This document shows positions 53,121 to 61,148 of a DNA stretch of 64,000 bases, one piece after another. The stretch covers positions 1 through 64,000 of the forward strand of contig JBEKIL010000006.1 of assembly GCA_050011775.1 (NCBI GenBank), in the 5' to 3' direction. Under the pieces are notes generated by a model. That model ran no database searches. It had not been told where the DNA came from and saw only the letters and a list, made by a program, of their open reading frames with translations. Each line of letters starts with the position of its first letter. Positions within the stretch are counted from its first letter, which is position 1. Source of the DNA: CAVZMI01 sp050011775. GTDB lineage: Bacteria > Bacteroidota > Ignavibacteria > UBA10030 > CAVZMI01. Made by a program: the position numbers and the translations under genes.

Positions 53121-53456
53121 ATGCTCAAAGGCGGAATGCAGGGAATGATGAAGCAAGTCCAGCAGATGCAAGAACGAATTGCACAGGTCCAGGCCGAACT
53201 CAGTTCAAAGACTATAGTGGCCGAAGCTGGAGGCGGCATGGTTAAAGTGACAGCGTCGGGAAAACAGCAGATTGTCAAGATAGAAATTGAAAAAGAGGTA
53301 ATCAAACCTGAAGAAAAAGAGATGCTGGAAGATCTTATCGTGGCGGGAGTCAATAAAGCGCTCGATGACGCCGCTGCATTAGCAAATGCTGAAGTGCAAA
53401 AAGCAACGGCTGGAATGATTCCGAACATTCCCGGATTGAATATTCCTGGTTTGTAA
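53121..53456 (+). CDS. ybaB: YbaB/EbfC family nucleoid-associated protein
   Basis: About 111 residues from the ATG at 53121, with AAAGGA 8 nt upstream; the frame to 53085 is an out-of-gene extension. Sequence: GGMQGMMKQVQQMQERIAQV (N-terminal helix), ELSSKTIVAEAGGGMVKVTA (beta core) and GKQQIVKIEIEKEVIKPEEK, with ALDDAAALANAEVQKATAGM. These small homodimers bind DNA and often sit next to recR, here 1 nt apart, suggesting a role in recombination or nucleoid structure. Confidence 0.92.
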   Translation: MLKGGMQGMMKQVQQMQERIAQVQAELSSKTIVAEAGGGMVKVTASGKQQIVKIEIEKEVIKPEEKEMLEDLIVAGVNKALDDAAALANAEVQKATAGMIPNIPGLNIPGL

Positions 53457-53457
53457 G

Positions 53458-54054
53458 ATGCTTTTTACAAGTGAATCCGTCGAACAACTAATCGAAAAAC
53501 TCGGGCAGCTTCCCGGTGTAGGCCGAAAAACGGCGCAACGACTTGCCCTCTACATTCTCAAACAATCCCGGGAGGATGTCGTCGCTCTTGCCCGGTCACT
53601 GGTCGATGTTAAAGATAAGGTAAGATATTGCTCGATCTGTTCGAATATTACAGAGATCGATCCGTGTGTTATTTGCTCGAGTCGGAAACGTGAACGATCT
53701 ATCATTTGTGTCGTTGAAGAACCCAGCGATGTTATAGCGATAGAAAAAACTAATGAATTCCGGGGGTTATATCATGTGCTCGGAGGAGCCCTTTCACCGC
53801 TTGATGGGATTGGTCCGGAAGATTTAAAAATTAAAGAATTACTTAATCGTATCACAGGTGAGATAACAGAGGTCATCCTGGCAATGAATCCAAATACCGA
53901 AGGAGAGGCGACAACAATTTACCTGTCGCGACTCATAAAACCGCTGGGTACTAAGGTTTCGCGTATTGCCCGGGGTCTTCCGATCGGGAGCGATCTTGAA
54001 TTTGCCGACGAGGCAACCCTGTCACGAGCGTTGGAGGGGCGAATATCATTGTGA
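53458..54054 (+). CDS. recR: Recombination mediator RecR
   Basis: 198 residues, standard length. Helix-hairpin-helix LGQLPGVGRKTAQRLALYIL, Cys4 zinc finger CSICSNITEIDPCVIC, and the Toprim domain ICVVEEPSDVIAIEKTNEFR with VLGGALSPLDGIGPEDLKIK and LAMNPNTEGEATTIYLSRLI. RecR helps RecO load RecA onto SSB-coated DNA during gap repair. It follows ybaB by 1 nt and overlaps the next lipoprotein gene by 4 nt (GTGA). Confidence 0.96.
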   Translation: MLFTSESVEQLIEKLGQLPGVGRKTAQRLALYILKQSREDVVALARSLVDVKDKVRYCSICSNITEIDPCVICSSRKRERSIICVVEEPSDVIAIEKTNEFRGLYHVLGGALSPLDGIGPEDLKIKELLNRITGEITEVILAMNPNTEGEATTIYLSRLIKPLGTKVSRIARGLPIGSDLEFADEATLSRALEGRISL

Positions 54055-54674
54055 ACATACGGCTAGGCGCTCTTTGGTTTATCAGGAAACCCGGGTGGAT
54101 CGTTAGTATATGTATCGGGGGGTTTTTTATTTTTCAGGGGTGCAATATACTTAATACTCGGACACCGGAAAAACCATCGGAGTCCAGTTCGTCGTTTGTT
54201 CCACCAACGTCGCCGAGTATTGTAATCGATAATCTCGTGAACGCAATCCGTGAACGCAACACTGAAAACTATATCAATTGTTTTATCGATTCAACGTTCT
54301 CGAATTATAGTTTTACATTTCAGGCGGCCCAGAGTGCCCAAACTGCTTACAGTGCCATTTTTCATGATTGGAATCTTACATCGGAGCGAACGTATTTCGA
54401 GAACCTGTGTTCCAGGGTCCCTACGGGGGAGGAATCGGCGCTGATCCTAACCGATACCCAATTAAGTATCCAGTCCGATTCTGCCGTCTACACAGCAACA
54501 TATACGCTGATCATTCCACACACGGTACAGGATATTGATACGAAGGCACAAGGCACACTTATGTTTTTACTTTCTGTCGATCGAAATAACAATTGGGCCA
54601 TTCACCGATGGATCGACAATGCAACCGGGAACGATTTTAGCTGGAGCGACCTGAAAGCGCGGTTTAGCTCATGA
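54051..54674 (+). CDS. Predicted lipoprotein, paralogue 1
   Basis: 207 residues from a GTG that overlaps the recR stop. A signal sequence (GWIVSICIGGFFIFQGC) ends in a lipobox-like FQGC, so it is likely lipid-anchored. The mature part has an NTF2-like pattern (IDNLVNAIRERNTENYINCF, SDSAVYTATYTLIIPHTVQD) and ends VDRNNNWAIHRWIDNATGND. The ending NWxIxRWxD recurs in the next protein, so the two are paralogues. Function unknown; an envelope role is inferred from the context. Confidence 0.75.
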   Translation: MNIRLGALWFIRKPGWIVSICIGGFFIFQGCNILNTRTPEKPSESSSSFVPPTSPSIVIDNLVNAIRERNTENYINCFIDSTFSNYSFTFQAAQSAQTAYSAIFHDWNLTSERTYFENLCSRVPTGEESALILTDTQLSIQSDSAVYTATYTLIIPHTVQDIDTKAQGTLMFLLSVDRNNNWAIHRWIDNATGNDFSWSDLKARFSS

Positions 54675-55186
54675 TTACGCATCGGATTCTTATTATAATA
54701 TTTTTTGTCGCCAGCCTCACCGCGGGGTGTGCTAATCCATTTGCACCGGGGCTGGATACCTCGACTGAAGCTTCGAACTCGATTCTGGGCGATCAACGAA
54801 CCCTCGAAGGAGTCTTCCGCAATTTTCAATACGCATACACATTCAAAGATTCGACAATATACGGACAACTCCTCGATCAGAATTTTGCGTTTGTCTATCG
54901 TGATTATGACAACGGCATTGATATCAGCTGGGGACGGGATGAGGATATGCGTACTACATACGGACTATTTATGAATGCACAAAACCTCGACCTGATCTGG
55001 AACAACACAGTTTCATTTTCCGGCGATTCATTGAACATAAACGTTACCCGGAGTTTTTCAATGACCGTAACATTCAATCCAAGCGATATTATACGTGTGA
55101 ACGGGTACGCGAATTTCAATGTCACCCGGCCGACACAACAAAGCAACTGGAAAATTGTGCGCTGGAGAGACGAATCGAATTTTTAG
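54671..55186 (+). CDS. Predicted lipoprotein, paralogue 2
   Basis: 171 residues. Signal peptide with lipobox: RILIIIFFVASLTAGC. The mature chain has LEGVFRNFQYAYTFKDSTIY, LDQNFAFVYRDYDNGIDISW and ends QSNWKIVRWRDESNF. Shape and ending match the preceding lipoprotein (NWxIxRWxD), consistent with a tandem duplication of an NTF2-like fold protein. Its start overlaps the previous stop by 4 nt, so ybaB-recR-lipoprotein-lipoprotein is one operon. Function unknown. Confidence 0.75.
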   Translation: MITHRILIIIFFVASLTAGCANPFAPGLDTSTEASNSILGDQRTLEGVFRNFQYAYTFKDSTIYGQLLDQNFAFVYRDYDNGIDISWGRDEDMRTTYGLFMNAQNLDLIWNNTVSFSGDSLNINVTRSFSMTVTFNPSDIIRVNGYANFNVTRPTQQSNWKIVRWRDESNF

Positions 55187-55398
55187 AAAAGCCAAGAGAT
55201 TTATGATTGATGATCTTTGATTTATGAGTGACGTCGGTTGTCTCTTTTCTCTAATCGGTTGATCGAATATTGTCGGCCGAAAAAATCTTTGGAGTTAATT
55301 AAACTCATTAATCAACAATCCGCCTCCATCCACCGGTGTTGGACTTCGGCGGACAGGTCATACATAAGAAATATTTATAGTTTTTTCCCAAACTCATT
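55187..55398. other. Spacer before pheA
   Basis: About 210 bp with a possible hairpin (tccgcc ... ggcgga, 55319-55353). No clear promoter or gene was identified here. Confidence 0.4.
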
Positions 55399-56238
55399 AT
55401 GCCAAAGAGACTTACGATAGCATTTCAGGGCGAACATGGAGCCTTCAGCGAAGAGGCGGCATCCGCATATTGTGCATCGCTCAATCATACGCCGGTGGCG
55501 GTTTCCAGACCCTATGCTTCGTTCACAAAAGTCTTTGACGCCGTTCAAAAAAAAGAAGTGAATGCCGGTATTATTCCGATCGAAAATTCACTTTTTGGCA
55601 GCGTTCACGAGAACTATGATCTTCTCGACCGGTACCCGCTCAATATTATCGGAGAGGTGAAGCTTCGGGTAAATCACATGCTGATGGCAATACCCGGAGT
55701 GAAGCTCGGCGACATCCGGCATGTGTATTCCCATCCGCAGGCGTTAGGTCAGTGCGACCAATATCTCCAGACACTGCACAATGTGGAAATCGTCGCCGTC
55801 TATGATACTGCAGGTTCGGCAAAAATGATCAGCGAGCAGCGGATGCGAAGCTCCGCAGCAATTGCCAGCGTCGTAGCCGCGCGATTATATGGATTGCATA
55901 TCCTGAAACGCGGAATCGAAAGCAACCACCATAATTACACGCGCTTTCTTGTATTGTCCCGTCGACCGGTCCCTGCGAAGAACAATGCGAAGACGTCGAT
56001 CATTTTTTCGCTTAAGAGTATTCCGGGGGCACTTTTTAAGGCGTTGAGCGTTTTCGCGCTCCGTAACATCGATCTCGAAAAAATAGAGTCGCGGCCAATA
56101 ATGGGAAAGCCATGGGAATATCTTTTTTATCTCGATTTCAGCGGAAGCATTGCAGATAAAAATTGCCGGCATGCCCTTGAAGCACTCGGTGACGTGACAT
56201 CACATCTTCGAATCCTCGGTTCTTACACCAAAGTATAG
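55399..56238 (+). CDS. pheA: Prephenate dehydratase
   Basis: 279 residues, monofunctional. The PDT domain (1-180) has IAFQGEHGAFSEEAASAYCA, IIPIENSLFGSVHENYDLLD, HVYSHPQALGQCDQYLQTL and the catalytic Thr in SNHHNYTRFLVLSRRP. The C-terminal ACT regulatory domain has SIIFSLKSIPGALFKALSVF and the ESRP motif in LEKIESRPIMGKPWEYLFYL, which binds phenylalanine for feedback inhibition. It converts prephenate to phenylpyruvate. The next gene, ftsX, starts 9 nt downstream. Confidence 0.95.
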   Translation: MPKRLTIAFQGEHGAFSEEAASAYCASLNHTPVAVSRPYASFTKVFDAVQKKEVNAGIIPIENSLFGSVHENYDLLDRYPLNIIGEVKLRVNHMLMAIPGVKLGDIRHVYSHPQALGQCDQYLQTLHNVEIVAVYDTAGSAKMISEQRMRSSAAIASVVAARLYGLHILKRGIESNHHNYTRFLVLSRRPVPAKNNAKTSIIFSLKSIPGALFKALSVFALRNIDLEKIESRPIMGKPWEYLFYLDFSGSIADKNCRHALEALGDVTSHLRILGSYTKV

Positions 56239-56247
56239 GAGTTTCCT

Positions 56248-57126
56248 GTGAGCACAGCGTATATTTTGCGGGAAGGGTTTTCCGGATTCCAGAGAGCAAA
56301 ACTTTCGATGACGATTTCGATCATCACGATATGTATTGCTCTTATTCTTCTGGCAATCTTTGCTATAGTCACATCGAATGCAAACCGACTCATCGATTCT
56401 ATACGCAACCGTGTGGAACTGGAGGTCTTTCTTGAAGAGCCTGTTACACAAACGGTGATCGATTCGTTGAGGATGCAGATTCAACAGGTGAAAGGGATCG
56501 ACACACTCCGCTTTGTATCGAAAGAAGAAGCAGCACGCGTTTTCAAACAGGAATTCGGAGAGGATATTACAAGCGTGCTTAATTTCAATCCCCTCCCGCC
56601 CTCGTTTAAGATCTCCCTTAAGAACGGGTACAAGACGGCAGCACATGTCGAGGCCATAAGTAAAAGAATCAGTGCCATCCCCGGCATTACGGATATTATT
56701 TATCGGAAAAGCCTGCTCGAATTTCTTGATAAACGGACGAAGACAGTTTTCCTTATTACACTCTCGCTCGGCCTCATCATCAGTCTGTCCGCCATCATGC
56801 TTGTGTCGAACACCATCCGCCTGGCAATCTACTCGAAACGGGCAATCATCGAAACAATGAAACTCGTCGGCGCAACCCGCAGTTTCATCCGGACTCCATT
56901 TATCATCGAAGGAATCATCCAGGGATTCATCGGAGGTGTTGTTGCTACCGGGATTGTATTCGGATTGGTGCTCTTTGCGCAGAAACAACTCACCGCCGAA
57001 CTTGCCGATATCCTTATTGTCGATCCGATGCTCTACGCTTTGATCGCCGCAGCAGGAATATTCCTCGGGATGATCGGAAGCATGATATCGATAAGAAGAT
57101 TTTTGAGCAAGTCTTTTGCGGGATAA
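56248..57126 (+). CDS. ftsX: Cell division protein FtsX (ABC transporter-like permease)
   Basis: 292 residues from a GTG start. First membrane helix LSMTISIITICIALILLAIF, then the FtsX extracellular domain (VELEVFLEEPVTQTVIDSL, RFVSKEEAARVFKQEFGEDI), and three C-terminal helices (TVFLITLSLGLIISLSAIML onward) with GATRSFIRTPFIIEGIIQGF. FtsX pairs with the ATPase FtsE to activate septal murein hydrolases. No ftsE lies in this window, so the partner is encoded elsewhere. It is 9 nt from pheA, an unusual pairing. Confidence 0.93.
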   Translation: MSTAYILREGFSGFQRAKLSMTISIITICIALILLAIFAIVTSNANRLIDSIRNRVELEVFLEEPVTQTVIDSLRMQIQQVKGIDTLRFVSKEEAARVFKQEFGEDITSVLNFNPLPPSFKISLKNGYKTAAHVEAISKRISAIPGITDIIYRKSLLEFLDKRTKTVFLITLSLGLIISLSAIMLVSNTIRLAIYSKRAIIETMKLVGATRSFIRTPFIIEGIIQGFIGGVVATGIVFGLVLFAQKQLTAELADILIVDPMLYALIAAAGIFLGMIGSMISIRRFLSKSFAG

Positions 57127-57332
57127 AAAAGACCAACAGGACAGAGTCTTTAAAGAAATTCACTAAACGATAAAACTTCTCGTCGCCATTGAGGCATTTT
57201 GATAAGCTTCGGTTATAAATCTTACATGTTCATCGTTCCCACGCTTTGTAATAACACAGAGATTAAAAAATCAAGTGAACATTTACCTCTCCTACACCAA
57301 GAAGACACTTCGGTCCGGAGATAATTTACCTT
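57127..57332. other. Spacer between convergent genes
   Basis: About 205 bp between ftsX (plus) and the beta-barrel gene (minus). No gene or convincing terminator recognised. Confidence 0.4.
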
Positions 57333-58076
57333 TCATATTGTAAGTTGATATCCGATATATCCCGTAAACATGCCCGTACCGATAAAATTATGACCGAACG
57401 AGAAGAGAAGATGGTTAGTCTCATCAAAATTGATGATCCCGCCGAGGTTACAACCTGCATCCGATTTTTCATCTTCCGTAGTTGCAGTATGAAAAAATAA
57501 TTCGCCTCCCAATGTAACCTTCTTTGAAAAATCGTTCTGAATCTCGCAGCCGATGAAGAAATAGTTCTTATTCCCTTCCCCGGGATTGTACCAGAATCCC
57601 CCTCCTCCGTATGTTGTGAGGCTTCCCCAGCTTTTTTGCATCCAGAGCGGTAAAAATATCTGAGTCTGGCCGGAACCGAGGTTTTGCTCATTGCTTGCCG
57701 TGGGAATTTCAATCAAGGGAAAGGTCCCTATCTGAGGCCAACCATTTGTCTCTTCAATAAACCGGTACTTTATTCCGAACTCGGTATTCGAGAAGCCGTA
57801 TGTAGAGATACCATCAGAATTGACAAAGCCCATGGGAAGAATCAGATGGAGTTGGACATCCGGAAGCGCGCCGTAATTGATCTCGATATGCGGCAGCGTT
57901 GCACTGATTTCTCCGCTGCCGAAAAATTGCGCCGAGGAAAAATACAACTCCCAGTGAAGGTAATCGACTGGCTGCGGATCATCGGTGATGAACGGGGGTC
58001 CGGCCATCACCGGGAACCGTGAAAGAAGAAAAACTACCAGCACCCTAACAAGAATGTGATGCTTCGATCGGACCAT
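57333..58076 (-). CDS. Predicted outer-membrane beta-barrel, phenol-degradation MetA-pathway-like family
   Basis: 247 residues. The N-terminus RSKHHILVRVLVVFLLSRFP looks like a signal peptide, and mature sequence begins AGPPFITDDPQPVDYLHWEL, the hallmark start of the protein family annotated as 'MetA-pathway of phenol degradation' or transporter. Alternating beta strands follow (GEISATLPHIEINYGALPDV, NTEFGIKYRFIEETNGWPQI) and the chain ends TGYIGYQLTI. Likely a small outer-membrane barrel; function unknown despite the family name. A strong AAGGAG box precedes ATG 58076. First of three minus-strand genes, with a methyltransferase and the EEP-Omp85 gene upstream. Confidence 0.72.
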   Translation of the reverse strand: MVRSKHHILVRVLVVFLLSRFPVMAGPPFITDDPQPVDYLHWELYFSSAQFFGSGEISATLPHIEINYGALPDVQLHLILPMGFVNSDGISTYGFSNTEFGIKYRFIEETNGWPQIGTFPLIEIPTASNEQNLGSGQTQIFLPLWMQKSWGSLTTYGGGGFWYNPGEGNKNYFFIGCEIQNDFSKKVTLGGELFFHTATTEDEKSDAGCNLGGIINFDETNHLLFSFGHNFIGTGMFTGYIGYQLTI

Positions 58077-58138
58077 CTGAATATCTCCTTAAGCAATATA
58101 ACAGGGAGATATAGCATCGAAGTTTCTAATAAATGTAA

Positions 58139-58693
58139 TTATTTTTGTACGACGATAGAATAGCTTCGCTTAATGATCGGCGTATAAACGACTTTAAACC
58201 CGCAACCTTCAACAAAAGAGATTTCTTCCCCGAACTTTTCTTTTGTAACATGTCCTTTAGGTTCGGAGATGAAGAGAAGGCCATGCTGTTTAAGTGCACT
58301 ATAGACTTCTAAGAGCGGGAGTTTGATGTCGGGCATTTCATGAAGGACGGCAAAAATGAGTGCAAAATCCACTCTACCGGCAAGATCATCAATGCCGAGC
58401 GTTTGACTTGAGCAAAGACGAGTCTCGATTCTCCGGGAGAGTCCGGCTTTTTCGGCTCTCCTACGAAGCGAACGAATCATTTTTTCCTGAAGATCGACTG
58501 CAATGACTCTGCCTTCATCCCCTACGAAGCGGGCCATCGGTAATGTAAAAAAGCCCATCGCACTGCCTATATCGAGTATCGTTTGTCCCTTTTTTATATA
58601 AGGCCCTATGATTGTCTCCGGCTTGTACATCAACCGTCGTAAGGGACTCGCTAAGAAATATCCTAAGTACCATGGACAGATCCGTTCACTCAT
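58139..58693 (-). CDS. Class I SAM-dependent methyltransferase (UbiE-like fold)
   Basis: 184 residues. Motif I is ILDIGSAMGFFTLPMARFVG with VIAVDLQEKMIRSLRRRAEK and the acceptor-side FALIFAVLHEMPDIKLPLLE. The GSAMG in motif I differs slightly from the usual GxGxG but keeps the small-residue loop. The length is short for ubiquinone methyltransferases, so the function is unknown. It lies 61 nt after the EEP-Omp85 gene and may be expressed with it. Confidence 0.78.
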   Translation of the reverse strand: MSERICPWYLGYFLASPLRRLMYKPETIIGPYIKKGQTILDIGSAMGFFTLPMARFVGDEGRVIAVDLQEKMIRSLRRRAEKAGLSRRIETRLCSSQTLGIDDLAGRVDFALIFAVLHEMPDIKLPLLEVYSALKQHGLLFISEPKGHVTKEKFGEEISFVEGCGFKVVYTPIIKRSYSIVVQK

Positions 58694-58754
58694 ATTTTCC
58701 TCATTTCATATTTTTGTAATAAGCCCCTCTGTTCTTAACCTCGATTTTGACCTT

Positions 58755-60893
58755 CTAAAAGATCTGTCCGAAATTAAAATAAAATCCTGTTGTCTCTTTT
58801 CCAAAACCGACATCAAGCCGGACCACAAACGTATCGAAGTAGAATCTCAATCCTGCCGTTGGATTCATCGCCCAGCGCGCGAAACCAATCTTCGACAACG
58901 AACTCCATACATTCCCTCCATCAAGACCGATCACGCCTCCGAAGCGCCAATAAATCGGGAAGCGCAGCTCCGCATTATATAATGCAGAAGTTCTATCGAG
59001 GTATCGATCTTGAGGTGATCCACGCAAATTATTGTTGCCGCCGATCGACATGAGGACCTGGACCGGTAAATCTTCACCCACGAGCCCCTGCACACCGCAT
59101 CGTAATGCAAGGATTGTTTTCGGATAGAAGAGTACCGAGTAATGTTGAAACCATCCGGCAAACCGTGCAAATGCTACATTGCTCAATCCGCACCTCGGAG
59201 CCCACTCGGCTTCTCCTTGCAGTACCAGTCCCCGTGACGGATTAATAAAACTGTTGCGCGTGTCGTACCTGAATGTTGCGAAGAGAGACGAAAAGTTCAC
59301 CCGTGATGCATTTGGTTCCGGCTGAAGAACAATGAGCTTGCTATCTTCAGAGAAATTGAAGTCCCTGACCGTTTTATATCTGGCGCCGATCTGTCCCACA
59401 ACATGAGGCGAAAAGCCTTTGCTCAGTGTCAGGTTTATATCAAGCGGCTCTTTTGTATAATATTCTCTATCGTCAAAATTTGAACCGTTGCCGATACCAA
59501 AGTAACTATTCTTGATCCACTTATCGTAGTCAACCACAAGGTCCAGGGCAAACGGATAGATTTTACCCTGACGCAGTTCGAAATCCGGTATCGAGAACAC
59601 AAAACGATACCACCGCTCGCCTTTGGTACTGTTGAAAGCCGTGACGTCGAACGATTCATTTGAATGCAGCTGGTTACGGAAGACTGCTTTCGCGCCGTAC
59701 CCCAATCCGACGTCCGTATCATAACTAAGGATGGGGAGTGGTTCGATGATCGATTCACTCTGAAGAGAAAGCGTATCCGATTCTTTCAAAGAGGTTTGCA
59801 GATAATGAGTCAGATCGATCTCTGCAAGAACTCCATAATGATCGGAAGCATGGGATCCGTTCACTGATGAATCGAGGACAATACGGCACTCGGATACCTC
59901 GTTTTGAGTGAATTGCCGACTGAGAAAGATATAATCGATACGGCGGGGATGTTCATCATACAACGCCGACAGGCAGCCGTATCCATCAAGCGTATCTCCC
60001 CGGGCATCGACCACCTGCGTTGAAAACAATATATTTTCATTTGTCCTGGGCTCCCATGTGGGCCGGGAAGATGACGCCGATGCAGAGTATATATCAAGAT
60101 ATCCGGTTGTCCCAATTATCATATCGATTTCAGGCGACTGAGGCTCGGCGTTAAAATCGCCGGCCATCACTACTCCATGACTTTCGGTGAGCGGCCCGAG
60201 ATGCTCGATCAGTTGGGTGACTTCTCTTTTCCTTCTCTGGTTATTTTTCTCCCACATCCTGAGAGCATCCGCATATTTATTTTTCGATATTCCGATTATT
60301 TGGGCGCGCTGCCCGAATTCCTGTTCAAGCAACGTATCCTGCGGTATCGCAGCAATAAGGTGAGGATTCACGACCATAATTGGAGTCCGATCAACCGTGA
60401 TTTTCCCGACGAGAGCAAAAATCGATTGATCGAAGTGAACGGTGATGGCGTCGCCGTAGATTCCCGGCGCACCGGAGAGCTTCCAGACGTCGAACAGTTC
60501 GAGAGCGAGAGAGCGCCGGGCAAGAATGGCAATTCCCTCTTTGAGATTCGTCGGGAGACCTATCGGTCCCAGCTTTATGCCGGCATTGCATACAAGATGG
60601 ATTTCATCGAATGAAAGGGAATCGGCCAGCCGGGCCGCGTACGCCCCGACGGGATTGGCCTCCTGGAGGAAGATAATATCCGGATCAAGCTGCCGTATCT
60701 GCGCAAGGAGTGCCTGAAAGCGGAGCTCTCGCCGATCGTCATGTTCATAATCGCCGCAGCGAATATTTCCGATATAATCGAGCCCGCTCCAGACGTTGAT
60801 GGTGAGAATACGCAGATGTGAAACCGGTGTTGATTCCAGCCGCCCGATTATGACGAGCATGAGCGCACACACAATGCGTCTGATCGTGAACAT
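58755..60893 (-). CDS. EEP-family phosphatase/nuclease domain fused to Omp85 outer-membrane barrel
   Basis: About 712 residues from ATG 60893, which gives a signal peptide (MFTIRRIVCALMLVIIGRL); an ATG-like start at 60962 lies in a repeat. Residues 27-360 form an endonuclease/exonuclease/phosphatase domain with its full catalytic set: LTINVWSG (Asn33), IIFLQEAN (Glu78), VVNPHLIA (His178), MAGDFNAEPQ (Asp246, Asn248), RIDYIFLS and GSHASDHYGV (Asp351, His352). After a linker of about 30 residues comes an Omp85 barrel: ILSYDTDVGLGYGAKAVFRN onward, L6 motif NNNLRGSPQDRYLDRT and beta-signal FYFNFGQIF at the C-terminus. No POTRA domain fits. The order resembles patatin-Omp85 (type Vd) proteins. The substrate may be a phosphodiester or phosphoester outside the cell; this is inference. 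Confidence 0.85.
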   Translation of the reverse strand: MFTIRRIVCALMLVIIGRLESTPVSHLRILTINVWSGLDYIGNIRCGDYEHDDRRELRFQALLAQIRQLDPDIIFLQEANPVGAYAARLADSLSFDEIHLVCNAGIKLGPIGLPTNLKEGIAILARRSLALELFDVWKLSGAPGIYGDAITVHFDQSIFALVGKITVDRTPIMVVNPHLIAAIPQDTLLEQEFGQRAQIIGISKNKYADALRMWEKNNQRRKREVTQLIEHLGPLTESHGVVMAGDFNAEPQSPEIDMIIGTTGYLDIYSASASSSRPTWEPRTNENILFSTQVVDARGDTLDGYGCLSALYDEHPRRIDYIFLSRQFTQNEVSECRIVLDSSVNGSHASDHYGVLAEIDLTHYLQTSLKESDTLSLQSESIIEPLPILSYDTDVGLGYGAKAVFRNQLHSNESFDVTAFNSTKGERWYRFVFSIPDFELRQGKIYPFALDLVVDYDKWIKNSYFGIGNGSNFDDREYYTKEPLDINLTLSKGFSPHVVGQIGARYKTVRDFNFSEDSKLIVLQPEPNASRVNFSSLFATFRYDTRNSFINPSRGLVLQGEAEWAPRCGLSNVAFARFAGWFQHYSVLFYPKTILALRCGVQGLVGEDLPVQVLMSIGGNNNLRGSPQDRYLDRTSALYNAELRFPIYWRFGGVIGLDGGNVWSSLSKIGFARWAMNPTAGLRFYFDTFVVRLDVGFGKETTGFYFNFGQIF

Positions 60894-60926
60894 TATGAAT
60901 AGAATCTCCGAAAATTTCGGGTATTG

Positions 60927-61015
60927 TTGTTGGTCGAAATTTGGTTCGGCCCTACTCACCATGGGTCATTTCGACCTTCAAGGCTGATGAGGTCGACTCA
61001 GCGAGTCGACCTACA
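60927..61015. repeat. 89-bp repeat family C, copy 1
   Basis: Identical to copy 2 at 61060. It contains GGTCGAAAT/ATTTCGACC arms and the hairpin GGTCGACTC-AGC-GAGTCGACC (9-bp perfect stem). It lies just upstream of the EEP-Omp85 start. Confidence 0.92.
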
Positions 61016-61059
61016 TCTATTACAAATCTTTTTTTTTCAAAACACGGAAAAGTGGCATA

Positions 61060-61148
61060 TTGTTGGTCGAAATTTGGTTCGGCCCTACTCACCATGGGTC
61101 ATTTCGACCTTCAAGGCTGATGAGGTCGACTCAGCGAGTCGACCTACA
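61060..61148. repeat. 89-bp repeat family C, copy 2
   Basis: Identical to copy 1, in the same orientation, with a 44-bp spacer between them. Its last bases (ctaca, 61144-61148) contain the stop codon and part of the Leu codon of the upstream thymidylate-synthase-like gene. Confidence 0.92.

Noticed and set aside
57333..58076. Enzyme of phenol degradation
   Set aside because: The family name is historical; the sequence looks like a beta-barrel with a signal peptide and no catabolic genes lie nearby.
60893..60962. Longer start for the EEP-Omp85 protein at 60962
   Set aside because: It lies in repeat C1, adds a non-signal leader and hides the signal peptide that the ATG at 60893 provides.
60927..61148. 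Possible CRISPR array
   Set aside because: Only two 89-bp units with internal hairpins and a single 44-bp spacer; no cas genes and units far longer than CRISPR repeats.
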